The notes below the pieces were generated by a model, which saw nothing but the letters and a program-made list of their open reading frames with translations, was not told where the DNA came from and did not search any database. A DNA stretch of 64,000 nucleotides from Branchiostoma floridae (Eukaryota; Chordata; Leptocardii; Amphioxiformes; Branchiostomatidae): contig NC_049983.1 in the NCBI RefSeq assembly GCF_000003815.2, positions 24,015,785 through 24,079,784 of the forward strand, in the 5' to 3' direction. Made by a program: the position numbers and the translations under genes. Position 1 is the stretch's first letter; every line of letters begins with the position of its first letter. Positions 1 through 13,600 of the stretch are shown one piece after another.

Positions 1-280
1 GTCCAGACTTTGCATGATGTACAAAATGACCAATAAGCTGGTGGACGTACCGACTGATAAGTATCTACCAGCTCAAAAAAGAACAAGAAACAGCCATGAC
101 TTCAAGTACCAGAATTACCAAGCTAGGATTGATGTGTTCAAAAATTCTTATTTTCCCAGAACTATTGTAGAGTGGAATTTGTTATCACCAAGCACAGTAG
201 GGGCATCTTCTCTGGATAGTTTTAAAGAACGCTTGCAGATAGATGTGCAAAAGTTAGGTGTGACGGATCGTTCAGTGTAA
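1..280 (+). mobile_element. non-LTR retrotransposon ORF2 C-terminal fragment
   Basis: An 88-residue open frame (14-280) ends in a pattern typical of the last segment of animal CR1/Jockey-like reverse transcriptases. That pattern is a MMYK start, an RTR stretch, then FPRTIVEWN followed by SLDSFKERL. The frame is open to the window edge, so the rest of the element lies to the left. It is a retroelement piece and not a host gene. Family assignment is from remembered motif patterns, without a search. Confidence 0.75.
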
Positions 281-373
281 TTTAACCAGCTGCTGCCACA
301 CTGCGTGCCTGTAAAGCTGGTGTGTTACGCCGAAGGGCGGTTATACCGGCTATATAGATACAGATACAGACTC

Positions 374-870
374 TTACAGGTGGCCCAGCAATGCAGTTTC
401 ATTACGTGAAGCTGGGGGGTTATACACACCACACAGGGCAATGGACGATACCTCCCGTGGAAGCCAGTGAGGGCGTAGGTGCACCCACACACATTCCAAG
501 TCCGATGGAACAAGTACTATGTCCAGAACTTTAGCTGAAATGGTTGCTTTGGTGTACACTGCTACACCTCCTCCACATTTGTCAGGTTGACATTTAGAGA
601 ACATGTTAAAGTTTCGCACATCTGTAGCTGAATTCGGGAGGCAGGGAGTGAACCAGGTCTCGGTTACTACAGTAAAAAATAAACTGTGATCTCAATAGAT
701 GAGGTGGTCAAAACTGCTTCAAATTCATCAATCTTATTCACTAGCGATCTAGCATTTGACAGATTTTGAAGTATTCGAGGCATGTGTCTTTGTTGACTTG
801 ATGACTTCACTTGTCGATCGATTTGGATTGGATGCAGCTGTGCGATACGGTCTACACATTGTTGCATCTC
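374..870 (-). mobile_element. non-LTR retrotransposon endonuclease (N-terminal) fragment, frameshifted
   Basis: Read on the minus strand, 867 to about 667 gives a segment containing NLSNARSLVNKIDEFEAVL. A frame change near 665-675 then leads to VTETWFTPCLP, and after that to GGGVAVYTK and DLECVWVHLRP. These are hallmarks of the APE-type endonuclease domain of LINEs (the 'S...NK.DEL' start, 'ETW' and 'GGGVAIY' blocks). At least one frameshift makes it dead. It faces the LINE C-terminal fragment at 14-280, so two different copies lie tail to tail here. Confidence 0.75.
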
Positions 871-880
871 CAGACCTGAT

Positions 881-1551
881 TTGCATGTAAACGTTGGGGA
901 GGGCCGGGGACGGTGGCCGACAATCGTAGTGATTTTACGTACCTTATTCCTTCCAGCCTTTTTCCCAGGAGGTCTGCGTGTAATAAATAATTATGTAATT
1001 CTGACAGGAAACTGCAGACTTGTAAGACATGATATGATTTAGATTGAGAGTATCTCTATGCAGAAATTTAATGTCAACAAACAAAGCAGAAATTATTTCA
1101 GACATACCCAAAGATGAGATTTACCGTGTCTGACACATAATTTATCTCAAAACACCATCAAGGTATAAGGAATTCAAGATCAATGTGAAAGTGAATGTGA
1201 CATGACACAATGCCACTGATATTCACATAACATTTTACATACTGATAGCGTTCAGGCATGACTTTTACAGCGGGGTTAAACTTGTCACATAGATGGACAT
1301 AGCTTAGTTTGGTATTACTACCACAAGATAATTCACAAGAAGAAAGGTACCTACCAAATTACAATATACTTTGAAATCAATCTTTTTTTTTAATTATCAT
1401 AATCTCACGCACACACACTTACTATCTGGTTTAGCGTCCGTTGTTCCCAGTGTCTTCCAGAGGTTAGACGTCAATTTATCTAATTCAAACACGTTTGTCT
1501 CTGTCCAGACATTTTGTTGTGAGTTATTGTCCCAACTGTTGTTCTATCCAG
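881..1551. other. non-coding stretch upstream of the first recognised ankyrin exon
   Basis: I see no exon, RNA gene or clear repeat boundary. Positions 881-990 may be 5' sequence of the adjacent minus-strand LINE. The first exon(s) and promoter of the Ank-Roc-COR gene were not found here and probably lie left of the window. Confidence 0.4.
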
Positions 1552-1650
1552 CATAACCAGACATCCCTGCATGTGGCCAGCGAGTATGGGCAGACTGAGG
1601 TAGCAGAGCTTCTGATAAAAAATGGGGCTAACCTGGAGGCGAGGGACAGG
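1552..1650 (+). CDS. ankyrin repeat exon 1
   Basis: The acceptor is ctatccag and the donor is AGG|gtaagt. The exon is exactly 99 nt, phase 0 at both ends, and encodes one 33-residue ankyrin repeat (TSLHVASEYGQTEVAELLIK then NGANLEARDR). It is close to the next exon, with about 10 differences in 99 nt by eye, and the flanking intron is also similar, so the pair is a recent exon duplication. Confidence 0.88.
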
Positions 1651-4600
1651 GTAAGTAGCTGTAACCCTGCGCTCATTTCTCCTGACCTGTACCGGGACAA
1701 TCGTGCCCCTGTCACAACACTCACAACATTGATAGTCATCTACTAAATTAAATGATCCCTTCCAAGAAAAAGTCTCATTCAGAGATTAATTGACGCTATT
1801 GTTCTGGTGTAAGCCGTAAGGTAAATTTGAATAACTTGTATATAAAGGCATTTTGTCACTGAGTTTTTTTTCCATATTCTATTAATAAATAAATAAATGA
1901 ATAAATATTCCTTCTGTGGCTTCCCGACCAACACACATAGACTAACTACTTGAATGTGCATAATGTACATAATCATTCCCAAACGTCGCTATATTGCAGA
2001 ATAATAATAAAAGCACCTGTTTCAAATGTTAAAAATGGACACACTTTCTTCAGACATGAACCTGCGGTTTTTGACTTTCACCTACTAGCCAGTTGTGCAT
2101 GTGGATGTCATCCAAGTCAGTGTTGCAATATAGTAAACGTAATACTAAGGCTACATGTACATGAATGACTATTCCATTATTTACTATCATCTACAATGTA
2201 TGCACGCAGCGGTTGGTGCAGAAGATTGTGACCTTTTCATCATAATTATGTTCTTTTCGCACTCCCCATGCGCTAACCTCTGCTGCATGCTTCAAAGCGC
2301 CACACTTAAAACTTTACACAGAAGAAAACAAATACTAAGTTAAGTAACTCTCTGCCATCTACCTTATTCTATCAAACCAATAATTAGAAATACTTTTGAT
2401 ATGATCTCTAACATTTGAAGTGATAAAAAAAATTATATTTGTATTCATTTCTGTCCACGTTTGCACTTTTTCATAGCATTTTATGACAGTATACTTGTCT
2501 CTTGGCAGTCATGTTGTATTCATTTTGTTCAAACTGTTGTTCTATCCAGTTTGACCGGACATCCCTGCATGTGGCCAGCAAGTACGGGCAGACTGAGGTA
2601 GCAGAGCTTCTGATAAAAAATGGGGCTGACCTGGAGGCGAGGGACGAGGTAAGTAGCTATAACTCTGTCCTCCTTTCTACTGACCTGTACCTGGACAATG
2701 GTGCCCAATTGTTACCCCTGTCATAACACTCTCAATGTTACTAGTTACAAGTATCTACTCATGGACCAATCCCAAAGCTCCGCCCCCTGTTCGATCATGT
2801 TCTATTTCGAACACCTCCGTCAAAAACAGCGCTTGTCAGACAGAACTGGCCGCCGCCGCCGCTGTTTAGCTGATAATAACGACTGACTTCGGTTTAGCTC
2901 TTTTGACCCTGAAATCCTCTCAGACCGGGCCGAAAAAAATGCGCTGACTTCTTTGTTGAAGGCTACAATTCCACTGGGTACAGTCATCTGAGGAGGGGGC
3001 TGATATAGTTGTGGTACGGGCGTCATAATTTCAGTCAAAGCGGAAGCGGGAGGCACCGCATATCTTACCTTGTTGATGGGCAGAAGTGTCCAGTTTTTGA
3101 CATACATGTACAACAATGTACGGTCGATGCAGGTGAAAACCAGGTACATCATTCTATCTGTGACAGGGTTTCTACTGCGTTTGTTGCATGCATGACAGCT
3201 GCATGCATGCTCATGATAAAAGCGAAATCAAAAAGAAAGCAGCTCAGGCACTCGTGGAGAGGAAGTACTACGCACCAACTAATGTGACACTTCTACAAAG
3301 TCTACCAGTGCAGAGTCCCGTGTCTTATACCCTGCTCTACACGTGCAACCTGAAACAAATCAATGTAATATGCTATGCAGTGGCTGTCCCTCTCACAATA
3401 CCTATACTCGGTGGGTGTAGCCTTCAACAAAAAATAGCATAATTGCATTTTTTTTGGCCATTTCTGTTCAACCAGGGCTGTTTTTTGACGGAGGTGTTCG
3501 AAACAAATAAACAAATACTTTACTGCAATTTCTCAAGCAATGCTAATTTGGCAAATGATCAACGCATTATTTTCTCCAGTTACATGTTGCTGTTACAGCT
3601 TACCTTTGCCACTTCTTCTGAGTGTGTATATTATTTTGTCTCTCTTGTCCTGCTAAAAACATAATATCGTAATTGGAACACACCGCGGAATTGCACGGAG
3701 AACGGGCGCGTGGTTGGAAGGGGGTGCAATAATACCGGCCGAACGAAACACGGCACAATTTACTGCCGCTATCTACCTTTATACATCCTCTGTTGTTCCT
3801 TCCTTTCCTGTTAGTGTTGCACAAAACAAAAACCTGCATGAGCATACAAAAAGTCATCAGAAAATGGGCGTGTACTGACAAGAATTTTCATTTAATTTTG
3901 GTCTGTCACAACCGCTATGACGTAAAACTTTACTGCTGGCGTAGCATTAAAAATGGCGGGAAAATGGCGGCGTACGTTCAATTTGACCCATTCAGCCGTA
4001 GATCCGGGCGATAATGCAATGGTTCCTCACACTTTTACACGAGTTGTAGGTCACCAAAAGAAATTCAAGATTGCTGTTGAATCATGCTCGTCTTGTGCCG
4101 TGAGCACATGTGATTATTATCTACAAATCTGGCGATGAACGTGACAGTGTGTTTGTCCCACGACGAGCTCGCCAGCCCCGAAAATGAACTGAAAACTTTT
4201 GGACTTGTTGTCTTCGAATGCATTGTTTATCGATGCTTTGTAAATAATGTATTGGAGACCTAGATGTCTGAAGTGTGCATACCTCAGAAATAACTATTGT
4301 TGCATGTGTAGATCTCTTTAAATTCCATTATTTTTTATCGGCCGGTATAAGTCTTACGGCCGGTATTATGCCAATGCATGTTACATGTTATTGGGTGTAA
4401 AGATGGGCATTGGTGATGTTATGACTAAAATATGTCATTTACTACTACATCCTCTCTGTCATCTGTACAATACAGGACCAGTCCAGTCCCCTCCATAAAG
4501 CAGCTGCTGGGGGCCATACCGGGACTTGTGAGCTTCTGATTCGTTCTGGGGCTGACGTTACGACCAAAGATAAGGTGACTTATATTTGTTTCGACTTAAC

Positions 4601-7600
4601 CTTTATCATATATTTTTTCTATGAATAGTACCAGTCCTCACCCTTGCATCTGACTGCTGCTGGAGGGCACACTGATTTGTTCTGGAGCTGATGTTATGAC
4701 AAAGGATGCAATAAAACATAGTTTAACTTATTTTGAAATGGACCTTTATAATTTAGATTCCGATGTAATTGTCGTCTTTTGTGTAATGTTACATTGATGT
4801 CTACACAAGAACAATGCATCATGCAAAAATAACACTGACTCAAAAACAACATTAAGTCAATAAACTCTGAATACATGTTATCAAGTTGGGCATTGGCAAT
4901 GTTAGTTTAACTTATTTTGAAATGGACCTTATTAGATTTATATATGGATGTAATTGTCATCTTCTGTAATGACTTACATTGAAGTCTACACAAGAACACC
5001 GCATCATGTAACAATAACACCGACTAAAAAACAACATGGATAATCTAAACTAATTGGGCATTGGCACGGTTATGTCATTAACATGACTATACTATACTTC
5101 CCATGTCTGTCCTCCCTGTACAGTTCCAGTCCACTCCCCTGCATAAAGCTGCTGCTGGAGGTCATGACGGGATATGTGAGCTTCTGATTCGTTCTGGAGC
5201 AGACGTTAACACAGCCATAGATAGGGTGAATACATTGCTTTAAAGGAACATTTAGATAGTACATGAAATTAAAATTGGGCGTTGATGATGTTATGTTGTA
5301 CTATACGCAACTACTGACATGTTAGAAACGTGTTAGAAACATGTTTTTGCGTTTCGTCGCCCTCTGGCGACGAAACGCAATGTATTGGGTTTTACCTTCA
5401 GTGGTTGCTTCGATGCATGCTTGGTGCTTGGTTTGGTTCAACACGACCGCATGCAACTGCTACAACTGTATGTTCGGAAATACCACTGCATTGTGGTTTC
5501 GGACTTCAATATCCTGGAAAATGGCCATATAACATCTATTCCACAAGATTGCACAAGAAAAAAAATGATTTTATCAAGAAAGCGACCGAAAATCGACATA
5601 AATAATACTATGTAGTGAGCTTAAAGCATAATGTACACTCAGATATAGTACACGTGACAACTTAGCTCAATCGGTAAAGCCTTCATATCCGAATGTCCCT
5701 GGTTCGAAACCGAGAGTGGATTTAAATATTGAAGATATTCTATTTATTTATTGATATTATATTTTTATATATCATTTTTTATTTATTATAGTATTCATTT
5801 CATATATGCAAGGCCTTTGTCTTATGAACAGGACTTCATAGATTCCAAACCCGGCATTCGAATTTTTCTGTTCATGGTAATGGAAATACCGTGCAGCGGC
5901 TCCTATGCGCGGTAAGATGATTCTCGCAAAACACTCGCCACTAAACTACTATTCATGATGTAAACAGAGGCTCTTGATGTTGTTTGCATGAAACTCCATC
6001 AAAAACAGCGATCCTTTCTTACAGTAGCAAATGCTCCATTGTTCAGTATCGACTACACTCATCTGCACTATACGTAACAACTTAGCTCAATCAGTAACGT
6101 CATACGCCTTGGATCCGAAAGTCCCTGGTTCGAAACCGAGAGTGGATTTTTTTCTTTTTAAATATTGAAGATAAATATATAAATATTCTATTTATTTATT
6201 GATATTATATTTTTATATATCATTTTTTATTTTTTTATTTTAGTATTCATTCCATGTATGCAAGGCCTTTGTCTTATGAACAGGACTCCATAGATTCCAA
6301 ACCCGGCATTCGAATTTTTCTGTTCATGGTAATGGAAAATACCGTACAGCGGCTCCTATGCGCGGTAAGATGATTCTCGCAAAACACTCGCCACTAAACT
6401 ACTATTCATGATGTAAACAGAGGCTCTTGATGTTGTTTGCACGAAACTCCATCAAAAACAGCGATCCTTTTTACAGTAGCAAATGCTCCATTGTTCAGTA
6501 TCGACTTCATTCAGAAGTTTTCAGACAACACGGATGTGGAAAGTCACACCGCTCGACACAAAAGTATGGAAGTTTTCATGAATATTAGCAAAATTATCCA
6601 GAAAAACAAGGAAGAAATGTTGTAAATGCGGAAACCAGTATAATAGAGATGAGGTAGCTGTTAATTGGTTTGGATATTTGTTTGACATTTGGTAGTCAAT
6701 TTAGATAGAATCTTGTCACAGTGCTGATGGTGCTTTTTCAAGTGTACATAAGTACCTGAGTATATTGATAGATTTTATAATGAACTTATTGTACATCTAA
6801 AATAAAGTTGTAAGCCAAGACCAGCTATTAAACAGTACTCCTTTCCAAAATAACAACTTTTCTTATAGACGCAACAGCCCTTGAGTGAACAGATTTTACT
6901 TCAAGGAAAAGACAGTTCACACTCATAAACGTAGACGAAACGCCAGCTTTTTTTAAAAGCACTTGTTTAGTATAAAGTCTGTTTTTGTTCAATGTCGGCA
7001 CTAACATAAGTTGTATTTTATTACTAACTAATTGGTTTATCATCTGTCCTTGTTCATTTATATAATAGTTTGCTTGATAAAATTTAAGCTAAACACTGCC
7101 CGTCCTCCCTGTACAGGACCAGGACACACTCCTGCACCGGGCGGCTGCTAGGGGTGACACCGAGACCTGTGAGCTTCTGATCAGTTTGGGAGCTGACGTT
7201 ATGGTCCAGAATAAGGTAAAACAAACTTGTTTGAAATAGACTTATCAAGACCTCAAGTGTATGTAATCTTCTTCTATAGTAACTTTAAATCTAACAGTAC
7301 ACAAGAGCATAGCATCATATAACAATCAAAACCGACATAATCTCTATATTTATATTGCAATCCATACATAGTATGGGATTGCAATATATTGTTATATTGC
7401 AATCCATACATAGTATGGGATTGCAATATATTGTTTTTCCTTTCGTTCTCCTCCTGTCAAATCTTCAAATGGATTCAACTTGTTCATTTTTGGGCCAAAT
7501 GAGCTGAAATTTGGCAGGGTGGTAGAAGTAGCAAATACCCCCAGGCGTTTTTTTCACTTTCTTGATAGAGGCCTTAGAATTTATGATATTTAGGGTTTTT

Positions 7601-10600
7601 GGTCATTTTTAGACAAAATATGTATATTTTGGGCCCCTGTGCCCTGGTATTACAAGCTAATGAACTGAAATTTGGTACAGATGTGCATTAAACATGTGAG
7701 CACAGAAAACCATCAACACTTTCTTCATAGATTGCTTAAAAAATGAGTTATTTTAGGGTTTTTGGCCATTTCTTACTAAAAATGTATATTTTTGGCTCCT
7801 ATGCCCTTGTATTAAAACCAAATGACATGAAATTTGGTACATAGGTGCGTTTGGCATATGACCACAGAACCCCATCAACGCTTTATTCATTGTTTACTCC
7901 AAAAATGAGTTATTTTAGGGTTTTTGGCCATTTTTGACAAAAAATGTATATTTTTGGCTCCTATACCCTTGTATGAAAACCTAATGACCTGAAATTTGGT
8001 ACAGAGGTGCATTGAACATATGCTCACAGGACCCCATTGACACTTTCTTCATAGATGACTTCAAAAATTAGTTATTGTGGGGTTTTCAGCCATTTTTGAC
8101 TAAAAATGTATATTTTTGGCTTCTATGCCCTTGTATGTAAACCAAATCACCTGAAATTTGGTAGAAAGGTAAATTGGACATATGACAACAGGACCCCATC
8201 AACACTTTCTTCATAGAACACTCATAAAATGAGTTATTTTGGGATTTGTAGCCATTTTTAACTAAAAAATGTATATTTTTGGCTACTATGCCCTTGTATT
8301 GAAACCAAATGACCTAAAATTCGGCATGAAGGTGTGTAGGACAAGTGCCCACAGTACTTCATTTTCCCTTTGAGCAAACATTACTTCAAGTTGTTGAATT
8401 TTGGGATTTTTTCAAGGATGAAGATGGATTGCAATATGCTGTATTTGCTCCTAAGCAAATGTCGGCCTTTCTAGTTTTTCCTTTCGTTCTCCTCCTGTCA
8501 AATCTTCAAATGGATTCAACTTTTTCATTTTTGGGCCAAATAAGCTGAAATTTGGCAGGGTGGTAGAAGTAGCAAATACCCCCAGGCGTTTTTTTCACTT
8601 TCTTGATAGAGGCCTTAGAATTTATGATATTTAGGGTTTTTGGTCATTTTTAGACAAAATATGTATATTTTGGGCCCCTGTGCCCTGGTATTACAAGCTA
8701 ATGACCTGAAATTTGGTACAGATGTGCATTAAACATGTGAGCACAGAAAACCATCAACACTTTCTTCATAGATTGCTTAAAAAATTAGTTATTTTAGGGT
8801 TTTTGGCCATTTCTGACTAAAAATGTATATTTTTGGCTCCTATGCCCTTGTATTAAAACCAAATGACATGAAATTTGGTACATAGGTGCGTTTGACATAT
8901 GACCACAGAACCCCATCAATGCTTTATTCATTGTTTACTCCAAAAATGAGTTATTTTAGGGGTTTGGGCCATTTTTTGACTAAAAATGTATATTTTTGGC
9001 TCCTATACCCTTGTATGAAAACCTAATGACCTGAAATTTGGTACAGAGGTGCATTGAACATATGCTCACAGGACCCCATTGACACTTTCTTCATAGATGA
9101 CTTCAAAAATTAGTTATTTTGGGGTTTTCAGCCATTTTTGACTAGAAATGTATATTTTTAGCTTCTATGCCCTTGTATGTAAACCAAATCACCTAAAATT
9201 TGGTAGAAAGGTAAATTGGACATATGACAACAGGACCCCATCAACACTTTCTTCATAGAACACTCATAAAATGAGTTATTTTGGGATTTGTAGCCATTTT
9301 TATCTAAAAAATGTATATTTTTGGCTACTATGCCCTTATATTGAAACCAAATGACCTAAAATTCGGCATGAAGGTGTGTAGGACAAGTGCCCACAGTACT
9401 TCATTTTCCCATTGAGCAAACATTACTTCAAATTGTTGAATTTTGGGATTTTTTCAAGGATGAAGATGGATTGCAATATGCTGTATTTGCTCCTAAGCAA
9501 ATGTCGGCCTTTCTAGTTTTTTCTGAGTTTCTCCTGTCAAAATCTTCAAATGGGATTAATTTTTTCATTTTTTGGCCAAATGAGCTGAAATTTGGCAGGG
9601 TGGTAGAAATAGCAAATACCCCCAGACGTTTTTTTCACTTTCTTGATAGAGGCCTTAGAATTTATGATATTTAGGGTTTTTGGTCATTTTTAAACAAAAT
9701 ATGTATATTTTTGGCCCCTGTGCCCTGGTATTACAAGCTAATGACATAAAATTTGGTACAGAGGTGCATTGGACATATCAGCACAGAAAACCATCAACAC
9801 TTTCTTCATAGATCACTTCAAAAATGAGTTAATTTAGGGTTTTTGGCCATTTTTGACTAAAAATGCATATTTTTTGCTCCTATGCCCTTGTATAGAAACC
9901 AAATGACCTGAAATTTGGTACAGAGGTGCATTGAACATATGCTCACAGGACCCCATTGACACTTTCTTCACAGATCACTTCAAAAATGAGTTATTTAAGG
10001 GTTTTTGGCCATTTTTGACTAAAAATGTATATTTTTGGCTTCTATGCCCTTGTATGTAAACCAAATGACCTGAAATTTGGTACAAAGGTAAATTGGACAT
10101 ATGACAACAGGACCCCATCAACATTTTCTTCATAGAGCACTTATAAAATGAGTTATTTGGGGATTTTTAGCCATTTTTGACTAAAAAATGTATATTTATG
10201 GCTCCTATGCCCTTATATGTAAACCAAATGACCTAGAATTCGGCATGAAGGTGAGTAGGACAAGTGCCCACAGTACTTCATTTTCCCTTTGAGCAAATTA
10301 TTACTTCAAATTGTTGAATTTTGGGATTTTTTCAACGATGAAGATGGATTGCAATATGCTGTATTTGCTCCCAAGCAAATGTCGGCCTTTCTAGTGTATA
10401 TGTAACTTTTCTTTACTGTAACGTTATGATAAAATGTTCAAACTCATTACCTATCTGTGTCACATTTTGTTGCCCAGTTTAAATACGAATTTTAAAAATC
10501 CTGACAGTGCAGTACAGTAGAAGCCGTTTAATTGCACATTCCATTTGCCAGTGTATTTCATGCAATTATCCTGGTGGAGCAACAATGCAAGTCAAGCTGA

Positions 10601-13600
10601 AGACTTTGGCTTAGCTTTGTTTTCTTTGGAATCCAAATTGTCTTCAGGCTGAATTGTCTTACAACGTTTCCTATTGGACAGCTGAAATTGTCTTCATTCA
10701 TAGTTAGAGTATAAAAGACCTGTTTCTTCCAGATCTCTTCAGTGTCACTGACGAAGGATAGTGGATACTATCCGAAACGTCTGACCGTTTCAAAACCATA
10801 TCCAGTTGCTTGAGTAATTACTTTTTGGCGTATCTTATTACCTGGATGTCTAACCTACATCGACGTATAGTAGAAGCCGTTTAATTGCACACCCCATTTG
10901 CCAGCGTATGTAATTATCCAGGTGGAGCAACAATGCAAAATTATCCAGCTGGACAGGGAATTTGAGATTCTGTGCAATTAACAGAAGCCACACTGCCTTA
11001 AATACAGTACCCCAGTCTATACTGGTTTCTTTGGCTGCCAAGTAGACACCACAAATATAAATGTGTACGCCATATTTCTAGACAAACAAACATCAAAGCT
11101 AGTTCAGCAGTGAGGAAGAAATTTCAATTTGTAAATAAAATACTTAAATTGAAGGGATTTTGCTTTGACATTTTGAAAACCAATAAGAAAAAGACTAACA
11201 GCTATTGTTCCTCCTAGTAGACAGGACTAGGATTTTTTTCAAACTGTAGGATAGGGCACTGTACAGATGTGGAAAGAACTTCCTTATTGTTGTTGCTCTG
11301 GTTTTCTGACAGTTTAATGTGAATGCACGGATGCAAACTTGGGCTTTGGCAATGTTGCTTTGAACTATATACAGAGACTTACTCTTCCTGTCTTCCCTGT
11401 ATAGGACCACGACACACCCTTACACAAGGCTGCCGACGGGGGCCACACTGGGATTTGTGAGCTTCTCATTCGTTCTGGGACTGACGTTATGGTGAAGAAT
11501 AAGGTATTAGTTACTTGTTTCAAGTAGACTCTATGGACATGATATATGTCTGCTGTAATTGTACATTGAAACTGGGCTCTTAAACGTGCATGTTACGTGG
11601 GGTGTGTCTGTCCTCAAACACTGTACCTCAATTTAACGTTCTATCTGAGAGACGGCGCTAACCAAAGCTACGTAGGTACTAATTTTCCCCTGAGTGATGA
11701 GAAAAATGGTTGTGCCTTTCCCAATGGCACGGCAGGAATCTAACCCGGTATTTTTGCCTGAGCCCAGTGTACTGCCGATTACGCCACCCAATCACACACC
11801 TTTCACAAGATACATACTCTGCAGTTATTTTTACTTAGTACTTAACTTTGTTGGTTGGCAAGCTGTTTTTTTGCCTCCTTCGGTCTTAATGGACCATGGG
11901 AGATTGATTAGTAACAGCAGGATATTAAACACATCTTTCATGCTTACATTACAGGACGGGAAGGCTCCCTTAGATTATCAAAGGGATCCGGAGACTCGAC
12001 GGCACTGGAAGGTAAATCAGTTCAAGCAGCAGACAACACTTTCCTTGATCCATTTCCTAGTGTACGATTAAATCATTATACTTCCTAGGTCTGGTGCACT
12101 TTGAAGAGTAGAAACAGGATTCCATTCCAAGTCACTGAGTGGATGTTTGTTGCCATTGTTTAGAATTGATTTTAAAACTTTGTAATTATATGTTTAGTAG
12201 GAGATTTGATACTTCAGAAATGCTTTTAATGCTGTTTCAACTTTACAAATATTTCCCTCACTGGTTCTGTTAAACTTTGGAAATATTCATTATGTGGAAT
12301 TGGATACTTCTAATTGTTTCTATATAATGATAACAGCCTGCCACATTATATTATTAACAGCATTCTAACATCAACTTTGCAGCCCCGTAGCACCCGCATT
12401 GCATTGATGTCACAAAATAAGATAGCACTTCAATCATCATCATTACACTTTGACAGCAATTTGAGATAAAAGCGGGATAGAACAATATCAATATGAAATC
12501 TTAAAATCTATTTAGAATTTTCAACATTTGGATAAACAGTGAGCTTTTTGGGCTAGAGTTCGCGTTAAAAAATCTTGTGTCGGTTTGTTTTACTATGTCG
12601 TGTTTTCAGTTATTGTTGGGTGTCGCAACAATGGCCGGGCACCAGAAAGGGCCCATCAGTGCCAAGCAGTGAAATCTAAAAATATACAGAGACAACAATA
12701 GGGCATACTTTTATGGGGGCAATAAACTAATTTTACAATTTGACAAAGTTTACAAATATTTGTAAATGTAGAAGATTCACACAGTTTGACAATTATTCTA
12801 AATAAAGATTTTTTGGTACAGTTACTTTCAAAACCTTTCTAAGATATTCAAAGGAATTCAAATATTCAAAAAGTTTCTTAATTAAAAAAAAAAAAGATTA
12901 TTTATTGTGGCATAGATATTCGTTCATGCAAAATAATTCAAAGTTATTACAAATATCACCTAAAAACCCTCATGGTGACTTGGAATGGACTCTAACAGTA
13001 CTAGTGCGGGTTAGTGTATTAAACAGACTGTAACACGCTACCAGCTTATTACTCTGTGGATTGTTGCATGATGGGAAGAATTTGATGTTATCGATTATGA
13101 AACATTTGTTCTCTCAGAACCTCGACAAACAGGTGAAGCAAGAGAGGTCCTACCACGAGTTGATGCAGAAGTCAGGCGGTGTGAAGGTCAACAGGTTTAA
13201 AGTGTTTGTGGGAGGGAAGGAGGCAACTGGGAAGTCTACTCTGAAACAAAGTCTCACAAAGGCACGTTACATGTACCTTAGTCATGACCTTTCAAATCCT
13301 GTTTAATCCTTTTCCTTCTATAATAAAGAGAAAGGTGGGAATTATTCTTAATTTTCTAAAGTGATACGCTGCACTGTTTTTTTTATTTATTTTTTATTTT
13401 TAACGAGTTTGCTCAGTGCATGGCAATTGATCACTTCTAGGCACTGAACTACACTCACTGTGGCATCTCTTCTCCCTAAGTGAGAAACACCGAGCCTCTG
13501 CAAGCTCGACTAACTGACCCAAAAGGCAAAGCAGGGGTTACGAGGCTGCTCGCCATTTGGCCAGAATGGTTTGATCCACTCACACCGCTCCATCGCACAG

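Noticed and set aside
5654-5720. Possible functional tRNA gene (box A and box B present)
   Set aside because: The acceptor and T stems pair poorly and the segment is the head of a repeat present in tandem, so it is a tRNA-derived repeat.
7345-7434. Possible CRISPR or Rho-independent terminator from the double palindrome
   Set aside because: Eukaryotic intron context, only two copies with no spacers, and linkage to the satellite arm.
8345-9674. MPTVLHFP frames as small genes
   Set aside because: They are the same satellite segment read in successive units.
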